Source of the DNA: Ovis canadensis
Taxonomy: Eukaryota > Chordata > Mammalia > Artiodactyla > Bovidae
Direction: 5' to 3'
Assembly: GCF_042477335.2 (NCBI RefSeq)
Contig: NC_091256.1
Coordinates: 40,813,001-40,877,000 of the forward strand
DNA length: 64,000 bases
Part shown: piece after piece, positions 10,541 to 21,293 of the stretch
How the letters are laid out: each line of letters begins with the position of its first letter
How positions within the stretch are numbered: position 1 is the stretch's first letter
The notes under the pieces: generated by a model
Database searches by the model: none
Told to the model about the DNA's origin: nothing
The model's input: the letters and a program-made list of their open reading frames with translations, nothing else
Made by a program: the position numbers and the translations under genes

Positions 10541-11419
10541 AAAGAATAGAAACCAAGATCCTACCATAGCCTATAAGGCCCTCCATCATCAGGTCCCTGA
10601 CTCTCTCTCTCATTTCATCTGTCATTCTCTGCCCTCAGTCTCATGTGTTCCAGCCATGCTATGCCCCATGCTGTTTCTCAACTACCACACACTCCTACCT
10701 CTTTGCAATTTGCCATTCCCTCTGTCTAGAATGTTCTTCTGCCATATATCTACATATCTTATTCTCCCACTACATTCAAGTCAACATCACTTCATCAGAG
10801 AGACCTTTCCCATACAAGCTATTATCAACAGCAGCCCTCCACCTTGCCTTTCTCTAGCCTCTTATCCTGCTTTTATATAACATGTGTCTACACGGCATAT
10901 GCTATATTGTTGTTGTTGTTTATTTGAATATTGCTTATTGCCTGGGTCTCTCCACTAAAATGTAAGCTCCACGAAGGTAGAAATGCTGTGTCATTCACCA
11001 ACACTTAGTACTAGACACCATGCTCTACTTTCTCCTGGGCTTTGTCTGTATCCTGTAAACTGCCCCAGGAGCAGGCACTGCCTACCAAGCAGGAAATGGA
11101 GAGGACTTTTCCTAAGGAAAGAGGTTCCCTGTTGCACTGCCTACTAAGATTTTTTTAATGCCACCGCTTCTCCAGGATCTTGTTGGCGACCAGTAAGTCA
11201 AGTGCCTTTAAGGAAGTAATCTCTAGGATCCTCTCATCCTAATACAACAAGCCTGCAAACACTTAAGGCATAAAGTCACAGACACCTTTCTCTAAGAAAG
11301 GTGGATGATATGTGCGCAAAATTCAAACATTAGAGAAAGAAAAACTTAATGTGTGTTATTGAGGTTGGGAAAACGAGATGTGATGGCCATATCCTTTGTT
11401 GTATGGTGCCCATCAAGTA

Positions 11420-11657
11420 CCACTGCTGCTACTGCTGCTACTAAGTCGCTTCAGTCATGTCTGACTCTGTGTGACCCCATAGACACCAGCCCTCCAGGCT
11501 CCCCCGTCCCTGGGATTCTCCAAGCAAGAACACTGGAGTGGATTGCCATTTCCTCCTCCAATGCATGAAAGTAAAAAGTGAAAGGGAAGTCACTCAGTCG
11601 TGTCCAACTCTTAGTGACCCCATGGACTGCACCCTACCAGGCTCCTCTGTCCACCAA
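11420..11657 (-). mobile_element. BOV-A2 SINE, antisense
   Basis: Antisense Bov-A dimer: CTGCTGCTACTAAGTCGCTTC start, two related monomers joined by a linker like 'atgcatgaaagtaaaaagtgaaag', truncated in the second monomer near 'ctctgtccacc'. Confidence 0.9.
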
Positions 11658-11698
11658 TAGCCGCTAATATTAATTAAGCATCTTCTATGTCAAGTACC

Positions 11699-11963
11699 TG
11701 GAGAAGGAAATGGCAACCCACTCTAGTACTCTTGCCTAGGGAATTCCATGGACAGAGGAGCCTAGTGGGCTGCTGTCCATGGGGTTGCACAGAGTCAGAC
11801 ATGACCGAAGCAACTTAGCATGCATGCATGCATTGGAGAAGGAAATAGCAACCCACTCCAGTATTCTTGCCTGCAGAATCCCAGGGACAGAGGAACCTGG
11901 TGGGCTGCCGTCTATGGGGTTGCACAGAGTTGGACACAACTGAAGCAACTTAGCAGCAGCAGC
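11699..11963 (+). mobile_element. BOV-A2 SINE with 12-bp target-site duplication
   Basis: Sense Bov-A dimer ending in AGCAGCAGC. Flanked by perfect 12-bp repeats ATGTCAAGTACC at 11687-11698 and 11964-11975. It lies head-to-head with the antisense copy about 41 bp to its left. Confidence 0.95.
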
Positions 11964-12034
11964 ATGTCAAGTACCAAACTAAGGACTTTCTATTCATTGA
12001 ATCCTCTTAACAACTCTATAGGACTGAAACTATT

Positions 12035-12418
12035 ATTATTTCTTGCCTTAATCAACTCAGGCTCCTATAGTAAATTACCATAGAATGGGTAGCTTAAACA
12101 ACAAACTCTCATTTCCACACTTCTGGAGGCTGGAAATCCAAGATCAAGGTGCTGGACAAATTGGTTCCTGCTGAGAACACTCTTCCTAGTTTGCAAATGG
12201 CTGGCTTCTCATTGTACCTTCACATGATGGAGAGCAGAGAGAAGAAGCAAGCTCTCCTGTGTGCCTTCTTGTAAGGGTACTAGTCCCACCCATAAGGACT
12301 TCACCCTCATGATCTATTTACTTCCCAAAGGCCCTACGTCCTAATATCATCACATTGAAGGTTAGGATTTCAACATATGAATTTTAGAAGGGATACAAAC
12401 ATTTGGTCTATAACATTT
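12035..12418 (-). repeat. MLT1-type (ERVL-MaLR) LTR, antisense
   Basis: Clear MaLR landmarks in reverse: 'taccatagaatgggtagctt', 'ctggaggctggaaatccaag', 'cacccataaggacttcaccctc', 'ttcaacatatgaattttag' and 'ttggtctataac'. A solo, diverged LTR. Confidence 0.75.
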
Positions 12419-12530
12419 CCATATAGAAAAACAAAAGATGAATAGTTTAAGTAACTTTCCAAAGATTGTAAAGTTGATAGGTAGTAAGGCCAGGGTTTCA
12501 ATCCAGGTGAGGTTCATTCTAAGGCCTATG
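12419..12530 (+). repeat. MIR SINE remnant
   Basis: Diverged MIR core ('taagtaactttccaaagatt', 'taaggccagggtttcaatcc'). Confidence 0.5.
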
Positions 12531-15500
12531 TGCTGAAATGTTTTGCTAACCTGTCTCAGAACAAGTCAGAGAAACTAATAGGAGTTAACTGACTAATAAT
12601 TAGACTATGCTCTCTTGTCTAATAAAAAGAAGAGAAAACTAATATGACTTGATTATAACCTCAAAACATAAAAGACATTCTCCGGCAGGAGTTTGATCGA
12701 TTGTTTTCCATATAAAAAAGAGCAAAACCAGAGAGAACAGTATTGAAATAGGGTTTATGTCAGGCAGACAAAAAGAGAAACTCTTAATTGGCAAGTTGGT
12801 AAACCCCAAAATCAGACACAAAGAGAGATTGTGGAGTTGTAGTATCTGAGGATCTGTAAAATGATCATTTTCAATTCGATTTCAACAGCCATCTCTCTTA
12901 AACAGTTTGAAATCCACCTGCCAGAAGTTGAGGGAATCAGAACAGATGTGCTCTCCAGGCTCCAATCAGCAATAAGATCCTGTGTGGGGGACCAATTAAA
13001 CCCACAGGCATACGGTGGAGCCAGCGATTCTGTTTTAGAACAGACTATGACCTCTCCCCGACCCAGAGGATAGCCGCATCAGCACTTACAAGCCAAATGA
13101 ATTAAGGCCCTGTCAGCAGTGTTCCTTACAATAAAAAGTATAACAATAATAGTAATAAAAAGTATCAAGACATAAACCCACATATAGGATGGTATCTGGA
13201 GCACCCCTGGCATTCATGCAAATAAGGGAAATGAAAATTCAAGCAAATTAAATCTGAAATAGCAAGAGGGGCTTTCCTTGAATAAGAAAGGTTCCTAACA
13301 CGACCAAGTACAAGCAGAAATCCCTGCAGAAGATAGGAAACAGTGTAAAACTCTTTGTAAGTATTAAAACTTGGGTCTTGTTTCAATCACTTCTTCAGAT
13401 ACTAGGGTGGTCAAGGTAAAAAGCTACAGAATAATATTAAGAAATGATGTTAGAATAAACAAATTAAGTATTTTTATTTACTCTAACATTAGATTTTCCT
13501 GTACCTTGAAACTTGGTTTCTCATAATGATAACATGTTATCCTGTTGATCTTTAGTGGATTATTTTTTCATCAATGGTGCTGAATTTCTCTGAACCATCC
13601 ATACCCTTTTGCTCACCCTGCCTTGTGAGAAAAGAATGATTTATTTAATGACAAGCCACAGTACAAAGTAGTACTGTGGAGCAAACACTTTCTCTATATA
13701 AAAATATAGGCAGTCCAGGCAGTGATAAAGCTAGAACATTGTCCTCATGAATACTTCATTCTAAAAATAGAATTTACCATCTCATAAAACTATTAGCTAA
13801 TCATTAACAAATACAAGAGCAATCATTCCCAATTTTTTCAAACCACTAACCTGTTCTTGTTTCTTCATTCATTCACTCACCATTTACCAAGCCCCCAGTC
13901 TGCATTAGGAACAAAGTAAAAAGTATATATATGTGGATGTTGTTTAGCCTTCATTGTGCAAATCCCCAAAGACACACTTATAAATTATAAGCAAAGATAT
14001 CACAATACTGTTAATATCCTTTTAACTGGAAGAGGAAGATTGGTTGGTAGCAGGTGATAAGGCAGAGAAGTTTCCCTGAGGAGTTGAATTAGAGTATACC
14101 TTTTGGTAAGCTTTGGGTTACTCACAGAACAGAGCAGGCAGGGATTTTTCCAAATAGGAAGAAAAGAAAAAGCCAACGTCAGCACCGTGGGAAACAAGCC
14201 AGGACAGAAGAAGCAGAGCCCTCCAGGAAGGGATGAGGTACAGACAATGAAATCTAAGTACAGCTAAATGAAATCTTATGTGGGTGATTTAATATTCAGG
14301 TGGCCATTTCCATGAGGACAAGGTTGAAAGAAGCAGTGATTGTTATCATATGGGTGCCAGTATAATGATGGTTCTCCTAGGCTAGTAAGAGAGGGGGGAA
14401 GAGGATCTATAGGCAGGAACCCAGGATGCAGGAACCCAGGACTCAGCCCACAAGGAATGGACTCATTTCAGAAGGAAATTGGAACAGAAACCCAAAACCA
14501 AGATGCAAAGCTTGACATACAAGATGACCAAGTAGAATAGGGGTCAGGTAGAAGTTCTCTAAGGTGTTTGGGAGCTAAATGTTTCTTTGGACCCACTAGA
14601 TCCAAGATGTAGAAGCTATGATGTAGAACCACTGCTGCCTAATGGTTAGAGTTGTCAGTGTCTTATAAGGCCAGGCTTACCCTATTCAGGGCCTTTATGG
14701 GATGGAGCATGAATGTCATCACTGCTGACATGTAGTTAGAACCAGAAGAGCCACAGACTGATGCCACCTGCCTGAAACTAGCTCTCTCCACATCCTACGT
14801 AACGCTTAACCCCTTCAGCAGTCTGACATGGCTTTGAGTTAAGGTCGAGTTGGGGGAACATCTTTTACAGGCTGGATACAATCTAGAGCTTTGTGCATAC
14901 AATCCACGTACTGGAGCTAAAATTCAAATAACGCTTTCTCCTTTAACTGTCTGCTCTGACAATCCTATTCGGAGTGGAACCTCTGAAGGTTCAATAATAA
15001 ACTGCTGTGGAGCTATGAACCAGCCTTGTAAACGAAAAGTCATTAGAGGAAATAATGAAAGGAGAATATCCTCAGCTCAAAGAGCAAGCAGATGGTGACA
15101 GTGTCCCTCTATGAGCCAGTGTCTCAACATGTCTCTCTGGCATGCTAACTGTGCCAGGCAGTGTACTGGACGCGCCCCAGTCTCTGTGAAGGTTGACAAT
15201 ACAAAGAACTCTCTCCGCAGCTCTCTCTTTTTCCCTCCCTCTGTTTCTACCTTTGAACCCCACTTCAGTCTCTGCTAACGTATCTTTCTGCAGCAATTTC
15301 CATTATCTACCTCTTCCCTGGTTTCCTCTAACTTCCCTCCCTTCCCCCTTTATGTGTTCTTTCTCTTTTCTAGTTTTCTTTCATTTCTCTTTCCTTTTCC
15401 TTCTGACTTCCTAACTATTTTCCTTTCCCTTAACTTCTCGTAATACTAAATGAAAAATCATTTGTAAATACTTAGTAGAGTTAACCTGTCTCAATGGAGG

Positions 15501-15779
15501 AAAATATCCTTTCAAGAAGGCAAATGCATTACCAGGGACAAATAAAAAGAAGTTAGAGCTTACTTACACATTCATATAAATTTAGATGAACTTACCTAGA
15601 AGAGACAGGGCTGAAGGAAGAGGATGCCAGGTGTAATTTTTCCTGGCAATTAGTGGCAGGTAGAGGGACGAAGGAAAAGCCTTTGCTGTGGGACACTCCA
15701 TAAGGATAGTGAGCATTGGAGAACTCTGAGCAAACATTCAGTGGGGAGGGGGGTCTGTTCTGAACGTTTTTCTCACATC
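12531..15779. other. No recognised gene; one pyrimidine-rich tract
   Basis: Unique-looking DNA. A C/T-rich tract at about 15220-15435 (TTCC/TTTC runs on the plus strand) is the only strong compositional feature. Frames at 12861-13073 and 14850-15098 have no recognised similarity and no gene context. Confidence 0.55.
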
Positions 15780-15910
15780 ATTTCTTTGATCCTCACAACA
15801 CCTCTGTGAATTAAGTAGCATTATCGATATTATCTCCAGATGTGGAAACAGGTTAGAAAGTGAGTGACAGAGGAAGAAGTGAGACCCAATCTGTCTGTCA
15901 CCAAAGTCCA
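15780..15910 (+). repeat. MIR SINE remnant
   Basis: MIR core with 'cctcacaacacctctgtga', 'attatctccagatgtggaaaca' region and 'gaagtgagacccaatctgtc'. Confidence 0.65.
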
Positions 15911-16734
15911 CGGTGACAAAACAAAAAGAAACTTCACTAGCTTGATAGTTCTATCTGTTAGAACAGTAGTGAAAAGGAACAACAGAAAGATATTCTGAGG
16001 GCTCATGGTCCCACTGGACTACTCCCATTAAGCTTCACATTTGTGGTCCCTACCAGCGTGCTGGCACAGACCAGGGCGCTGAATAAATGATTATAGAACG
16101 CATGAACAGGATTCAAAGCAGCAAGCACTGGAGTTTCTGAACTGGAAAAATCATTATCGTACCCAATTCAGGGGTCATGCAGCCTCTGGGTAAACATTCC
16201 CAGGGACAATCCTCCTACAAAATAAGAGTCACCATTGAGCCACATTTTTGATACCACAGTGTAAGGCCTTAAACTCCCGTGTATGCAGAGGCTTTAAAAT
16301 AACTGTCTGATACTCCCACTTTTATAACATTTCATCTGTTGTCAACTCTTTAAACATAGCCAGAATGTAACGTGAACAGATTTAATGATGCTGGACTGCT
16401 TAAAGATAGTTAAGATGGTTACGTTTTGTGCATTTTTCACAAGAAAAAATTTTAAAATCATCCTAATATGAACATGTGTGTCTATAAAATATATATAATT
16501 TTGAAATATATAATCTTGCAAGTCGGTGGCATGGACAAGTAAGCTATTTGTTTTATTTCAGAAAAAAATTAAAATTCGAAGGATGACTAAGCAAGTCTAT
16601 TTGTCTTGAGATTGGGGCCTAGCTGTTAACTGTGCTGAACACCATGTTAGTGCCACTCTTTCATCTATTCTTCTGGAAGTTTTAATAACTCATATTTCTC
16701 TTCAGCCTTCTGTATAAATGTACTTTTAAATTTT
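15911..16734. other. No recognised gene or repeat
   Basis: AT-rich unique-looking sequence with an AT-repeat-like stretch near 16485-16510. Confidence 0.5.
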
Positions 16735-16745
16735 CTACAGTAGTT

Positions 16746-17249
16746 CAGTTCAGTTGCTCAGTTGTGTCCGACTCTTTGCCACCCCATGGACTGCAGCACA
16801 CCAGGCCTCCCTGTCCATCACCAACTCCCAGAGTTCACTCAAAGTTATGTCCATTGAGTCCGTGATGCCATCCAAACATCTCATCCTCTGTTGTCCCCTT
16901 CTCCTCCTACCTTCAATCTTTCCCAGCATCAGGGTCTTTTCCAATGAGTCAGTTCTTCCATCAGGTGGCCAAAGTATGGGAGTTTCAGCTTCAGCATCAG
17001 TTCTTCCAATGAATGTTCAGGACTGATTTCCTTTAGGATGGACTGGTTGGATCTCCTTGCAGTCCAAGGGACTCTCAAGAGTCTTCTCCAACACCACAGT
17101 TCAAAAGCATCAATTCTTCGGCACTCAGCTTTCTTTATAATCCAACTCTCACATCCATACATGACTACTGGAAAAACCATAGGTTTGACTAGACGGACCT
17201 TTGTTGGCAAAGTAATGTCTCTGCTTTTTAATACGCTATCTAGGTTGCT
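16746..17249 (-). mobile_element. BovB (RTE) LINE, 5'-truncated, antisense, with 11-bp TSD
   Basis: Minus-strand BovB 3' end, about 504 bp, encoding broken C-terminal ORF2 (MYGCESWIIKKAECRRIDAF and [20 protein letters not shown] are readable). Flanked by perfect direct repeats CTACAGTAGTT at 16735-16745 and 17250-17260. Confidence 0.95.
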
Positions 17250-17411
17250 CTACAGTAGTTAGCATTTTACAATTACAGCTGTCCCTCGGTATCTGACAGG
17301 GATTGGTTCCAGGATACGCCCCCTGCCTTGAATACCAAATCCATGGATGTTCAAGTTTCTCATATAAAATGCTTAGTATCTGCATATAACCTATGCCTAT
17401 CCTCCCATGTA

Positions 17412-17642
17412 CTTTTTCTTGGGGGAGGGGATATTACTTTTTCAAATATATTTTTAAAATCTTTATTGGAGTGTAGTTGGTTTACCACGTTGTGTTAGTT
17501 TCAGGTGGACAGCAAAGCGAATCAGTTATCCATATACATATATCCACTCTCTTTTAGATTCTTTTTCCATTTAGGCCATTACAGAGTTCTGAGTAGAGTT
17601 CCCTATGCTTCACAACAGGTCTTTATTAGTTATCTATTTCTC
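17412..17642 (-). mobile_element. L1 LINE 3' UTR fragment, antisense
   Basis: Contains landmarks such as 'ttgtgttagtttcaggtgga', 'atcagttatccatatacata', 'ttccatttaggcc' and 'gttatctatttc', typical of the antisense artiodactyl L1 3' end. It lies inside the Tigger-like element. Confidence 0.75.
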
Positions 17643-17674
17643 TCTTATACTTTAAGTCATTTTTAGCTTACTTA

Positions 17675-17872
17675 GGTGGCGCACTGGTAAAGAATCTGCC
17701 TGCCAATGCAGTCACAAGAGATTCTGTTTCAACCCCTGTGTTAGGAAGATCCTCTTGAAAAGGAAATGGTAACCCACTCCTGGAAAATTCCATGGACAGA
17801 GAAGCCTGGTGAGCTACAGTCCACAGGGTTGCAAAGAGCTGGATGTGACTAAGCAACTGAGCACTCACACTC
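17675..17872 (+). mobile_element. Bov-tA SINE with 10-bp target-site duplication
   Basis: Sense Bov-tA flanked by perfect repeats AGCTTACTTA at 17665-17674 and 17873-17882. The target is inside the older Tigger-like element. Confidence 0.93.
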
Positions 17873-18060
17873 AGCTTACTTAAAATCATTAAAACAATGC
17901 AAAGTCTATGTTAATAGTCATGTATACAAAGTAACTGATATAATAACTGTAACTGTTATAATAACTGCAAATAATTCAAGTTTTCCTTATTGGAACTTTC
18001 TGAAATTTTAAAAAATATTTTGATTGCATGCATAGGTGTGGAACCCATGAATACTGAAGT

Positions 18061-18266
18061 GTCGGTCACTCAGCCGTGTCCAGCTCTTTGTGACTCTATG
18101 CACTGTAGCCCGCCAGGCTCCTCTGTCCATAGAATTCTCCAGGCTAAAATACTGGAGTGGGTAGCCATTTCCTTCTCTGGGGGATCTTCCCAAACCAGGG
18201 ATGGAACCACAGTCTCCTACCTAGCAGGCAGATTCTTTACCATCTGAGCCATCAAGGAAGCCCTAC
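18061..18266 (-). mobile_element. Bov-tA SINE, antisense
   Basis: Antisense Bov-tA from 'gtcactcagccgtgtcc' to 'ctgagccatcaaggaagccc'. It abuts the right end of the Tigger-like element. Confidence 0.9.
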
Positions 18267-18509
18267 AAATCCTGAAAAGCCCACTGTAATTCAGTTTGAT
18301 CATTTGTATTCTAACCTAATTATTTCTTCAACGACACTTTTATTTGGGAATATTCACACATCAGGTGACATATTTGTTAGGATACTCTCATTTTGAGATT
18401 TATTCTCTGTATATCAGAGTGCTTCATATGTGTATTTAATCTAACTTGGATTCTCAGCTGTATAGAAGGACTATACATGATTGGCTCATACCAAGTTTCA
18501 AGACAGAGG

Positions 18510-18600
18510 AAAGATGATTGTGCCTATTTTATTGGTCATGAAACTAAAACTCAAAAGCATGAAGAATTTAGCTGAGGTGTTACAGCAACAGTGGGAAGAT
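18510..18600 (+). repeat. MIR SINE remnant
   Basis: Weak MIR core ('attttattggtcatgaaactaaaactcaaaag' region, 'ttagctgaggtgttacagca'). Confidence 0.4.
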
Positions 18601-18809
18601 ATTAAAGACATGATCATGACTTAGAAATTGATATGTGTGTTTCAGAATCTATCACTTCTCTTACACTGTCATTACATGACCAATTGGTTGTTTTGAGTCC
18701 ATGCTCAACAGATGTTTTATTAACTTGGGATATTTTAATGCTAACGTACAAGAGTTTCGCTTATGGAAAGAAGAAAGCAACATGATTTAAATTGTTTATT
18801 TGCAGTTAG

Positions 18810-18970
18810 AATGGGTTTCCCTGGTGGCTCAGATGATAAAGAATCTGCCTGCAGTGTAGGAGACCAGGATTCGATCCCTGGGTTGAGAAGATCCTCTGCA
18901 GAAGGGAATGGCTATCCACTCCAGTATTCTTGCCTGGAGAATTCCATGGACAGAGGAGCCTGGTGGGCAT
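18810..18970 (+). mobile_element. Bov-tA SINE, 3'-shortened
   Basis: Sense Bov-tA (GGTTTCCCTGGTGGCTCAG head) that stops at 'gagcctggtgggc', about 50 bp before the usual end. Confidence 0.88.
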
Positions 18971-19096
18971 TCAGAATGAGGGAGAAATGAAACTATCATA
19001 ACACAGAATTTTGGAATCATGCATTTGAAAATACTTCTTGGGATCTTGTCACAAGTCCAGTATAGGAATCATAAAGTCTCGGCTTAGAGATCCCAG

Positions 19097-20095
19097 ACCA
19101 CCTGACCTGCCTCCTGAGAAATCGATATGCAGGTCAAGAAGCAACACTTAGAACTGGACACGGAACAACAGACTGGTTCCAAATCGAGAAAGGAGTACGT
19201 CAAGGCTGTATATTATCATCCTGCTTATTTAACTTATATGCAGAGTACATCATGCGAAATGCCAGGCTGGATGAAGCACAAGCTGGAATCAAGATTGCCA
19301 GAGAAGTATCAATAACCTCAGATATGCAGATGACAACACATTTATGGTAGAAAGTGAAGAAGAACTAAAAAGCCTCTTGATGAAAATGAAGGACGAGAGT
19401 GAAAAAAGTTGACTTTAAACTCAACATTCAGAAAACTAAGATCATGGCATCTGGCCCCATCACTTTATGGCAAATAGATGGGGAAACAATGGAAGTGAGA
19501 GACTTTATTTGGGGGGCTCCAAAATCACTGCAGATGGTAACTGCAGCTATGAAATTAAAATATGCTTGCTCCTTGGAAGAAAAGCTATGACCAACCTAGA
19601 TAGCACATTAAAAAGCAGAGACATTACTTTGCCAACAAAGGTCTGTCTAGTCAAAGCTGTGGTTTTTCCAGTGGTCATGTATGGATATGACAGTTGGACT
19701 ACAAAAAAAGCTGAGCACTGAAGAATAGATGCTTTTGAACTGTGATGTTGGAGAAGACTCTTGAGAGTCCCTTGCCCTGCGAGGAGATCCAACCAGTCCA
19801 TCCTAAAGGAAATCAGTCCTGAATATTCATTGGAAGAACTGATGCTGAAGCTGAAACTCCCATACTTTGGCCACCTATGGAAGAACTGACTCATTGGAAA
19901 AGACCCTGATGCTGGGAAAGATTGAAGGTGGGAGGAGAAGGGGATGACAGAAGATGAGATGGTTGGATGGCATCATGGACTCAATGGACAGGAGTTTGAG
20001 TAAGCTCTGGGAGTTGGTGATGAACAGGGAAGTCTGGCGTGCTGCAGTCTATGGGGTCGCAAAGTCGGACACAACTGAGAGACTGACCTGAACAG
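19097..20095 (+). mobile_element. BovB (RTE) LINE, 5'-truncated, with 11-bp TSD
   Basis: A 999-bp BovB 3' part running from the RT motif B region to the 3' tail, flanked by perfect repeats AGAGATCCCAG at 19086-19096 and 20096-20106. The conceptual ORF2 is broken: stops and frame changes separate pieces at 19127-19315, 19399-19590 and 19467-19721. The motif C region (about 19320-19335) is readable only after a frame change. Confidence 0.95.
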
Positions 20096-20139
20096 AGAGA
20101 TCCCAGTGATAAGCATCTTATTGTTTTTCAAGGTTGTCT

Positions 20140-20346
20140 TTGAAAGTGAAAATGAATGTTGCTCAGTCATATGTGACTCTTTTTGATCCCATGGACTATG
20201 TAGTCCATGGAATTCTCTAGGCTAGAATACTGGAGTTGGTAGCCTTTTCCTTCTCCAGGGGCTCTTCCCAACCCAGGGATTGAACCCAGGTCTCCTGCAT
20301 TGCAGGCAGATTCTTTATCAGCTGAGCCACCAGGGAAGCCCAAGGA
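20140..20346 (-). mobile_element. Bov-tA SINE, antisense
   Basis: Antisense Bov-tA ending 'ctgagccaccagggaagccc', followed directly by a second partial copy in the same orientation. Confidence 0.9.
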
Positions 20347-20463
20347 CACCTGAGTAGGTAGCCTATCCCTTCTGCAGTGGATCTTCCCAACCCAGGAATT
20401 GAACTGGGGTTTCCTGCCTTGCAGGCAGATTCTTAACCAACTGAGCTTTCAGGGAAGCCCAAG
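20347..20463 (-). mobile_element. Partial Bov-tA SINE, antisense, tandem to previous
   Basis: Only the tRNA-derived head half ('cttcccaacccaggaattga' to 'ctttcagggaagccc'). Both copies are followed by CCCAAGG, suggesting a shared junction. Confidence 0.88.
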
Positions 20464-20509
20464 GTTTTCTCTATTGCTAAATAATTCTACCTTTTACTAT
20501 GAATAATAA

Positions 20510-20990
20510 GCAATATATTGCACTAGTTAGCAACTGATATTGTTGCATAACAAACCACTTTAGAATTTAGTGGCTTAACACAATCATTTATAAAGTTCAT
20601 GAAACTAGAGTTGGCAGTTCAAGCCCTACTTGGCAGTTCTTCAGCTAGGTCTCTTCATGTCCCTGTGGCCAACCCCAAAATGGGTTCTCTTACGCTTGGG
20701 TGGATTCTCACACGTCTAGAGCCTTAGGTGGGACAACTGAGCCATCTCTGCTCTGATCCACATGGTCTCACATTCTCCAGCAGACTGGCATGGACTTGTT
20801 CCCATGGCAAAAGGCAGGAGTGCCAGTGGTGCAAATAGAAATAAACAAGGCCTCTAAAAGCCTAGGGTTGGAATCAGCACACCATCATTCTGCCATACTA
20901 TATTGGCCAAAGCAAATCACAAATCCAACCTAGATTCAGAGAATTGGGAAGTAGACTCTACCTCTGAATGGAAGAAGATACATTATAAAG
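20510..20990 (-). repeat. Ancient LTR-like repeat, family unresolved
   Basis: Has landmarks of an old mammalian LTR-class repeat: 'gcataacaaaccactttaga', 'agtggcttaacacaat', 'ccatactatattggccaaag', 'gtagactctacctctgaatg'. Highly diverged; name and orientation are uncertain. Confidence 0.4.
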
Positions 20991-21068
20991 AGTGTGGACA
21001 TATGGAAGTAAGAATGATTGTGACCATTTTTGACACCTACCACATATATCATAACAATTGCATTTAGG

Positions 21069-21280
21069 GGCTTCCCCAGAGGCCCAGCTGTAAAGAATCC
21101 ACTTGCAACCCAGGGGACACTGGAGATATGGGTTCAATCCCTGAGTAGGGAAGATCCTCTGGAGAAGGAAATGGCAGTCCACTCCAATATGCTTGCCTGG
21201 GAATTCCCTGGACAGAGGAGCTGGCTGGGCTACAGTCCACAGGGTCACCAAGATTTGGACACAACTGAGACACTTAAAAA
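21069..21280 (+). mobile_element. Bov-tA SINE with 13-bp target-site duplication
   Basis: Diverged Bov-tA flanked by AATTGCATTTAGG at 21056-21068 and 21281-21293. Confidence 0.94.
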
Positions 21281-21293
21281 AATTGCATTTAGG

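Larger units (their letters stand above)
9178..11050 (+). mobile_element. L2 LINE 3' end (sense), split by BovB and Bov-tA
   Basis: Three L2 pieces are in order and on one strand: 9178-9495 (C-terminal ORF2 region, 'ccatctcagtaaatgg'), 10234-10319, and 10548-11050 (3' end, with 'aaggccctccatcatc', 'gccattccctctgtctagaatgttct' and 'aatgtaagctccacgaagg'). A BovB and a Bov-tA were inserted later. The reading frame is decayed. Confidence 0.7.
17278..18060 (+). repeat. Tigger-like DNA transposon, split by L1 and Bov-tA
   Basis: The outer pieces look like one pogo/Tigger-type nonautonomous element. The left end is CAGCTGTCCCTCGGTATCTG, then 'ttctcatataaaatgcttagtatctgcatataacctatgcc'-type sequence at 17290-17410. 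The middle is 17643-17672 and 17873-17950. The right end at about 18000-18060 ('tgaaattttaaaaaatattttg', 'gtggaacccatgaatactga') resembles the reverse of the left end. An L1 piece and a Bov-tA sit inside. Confidence 0.6.
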
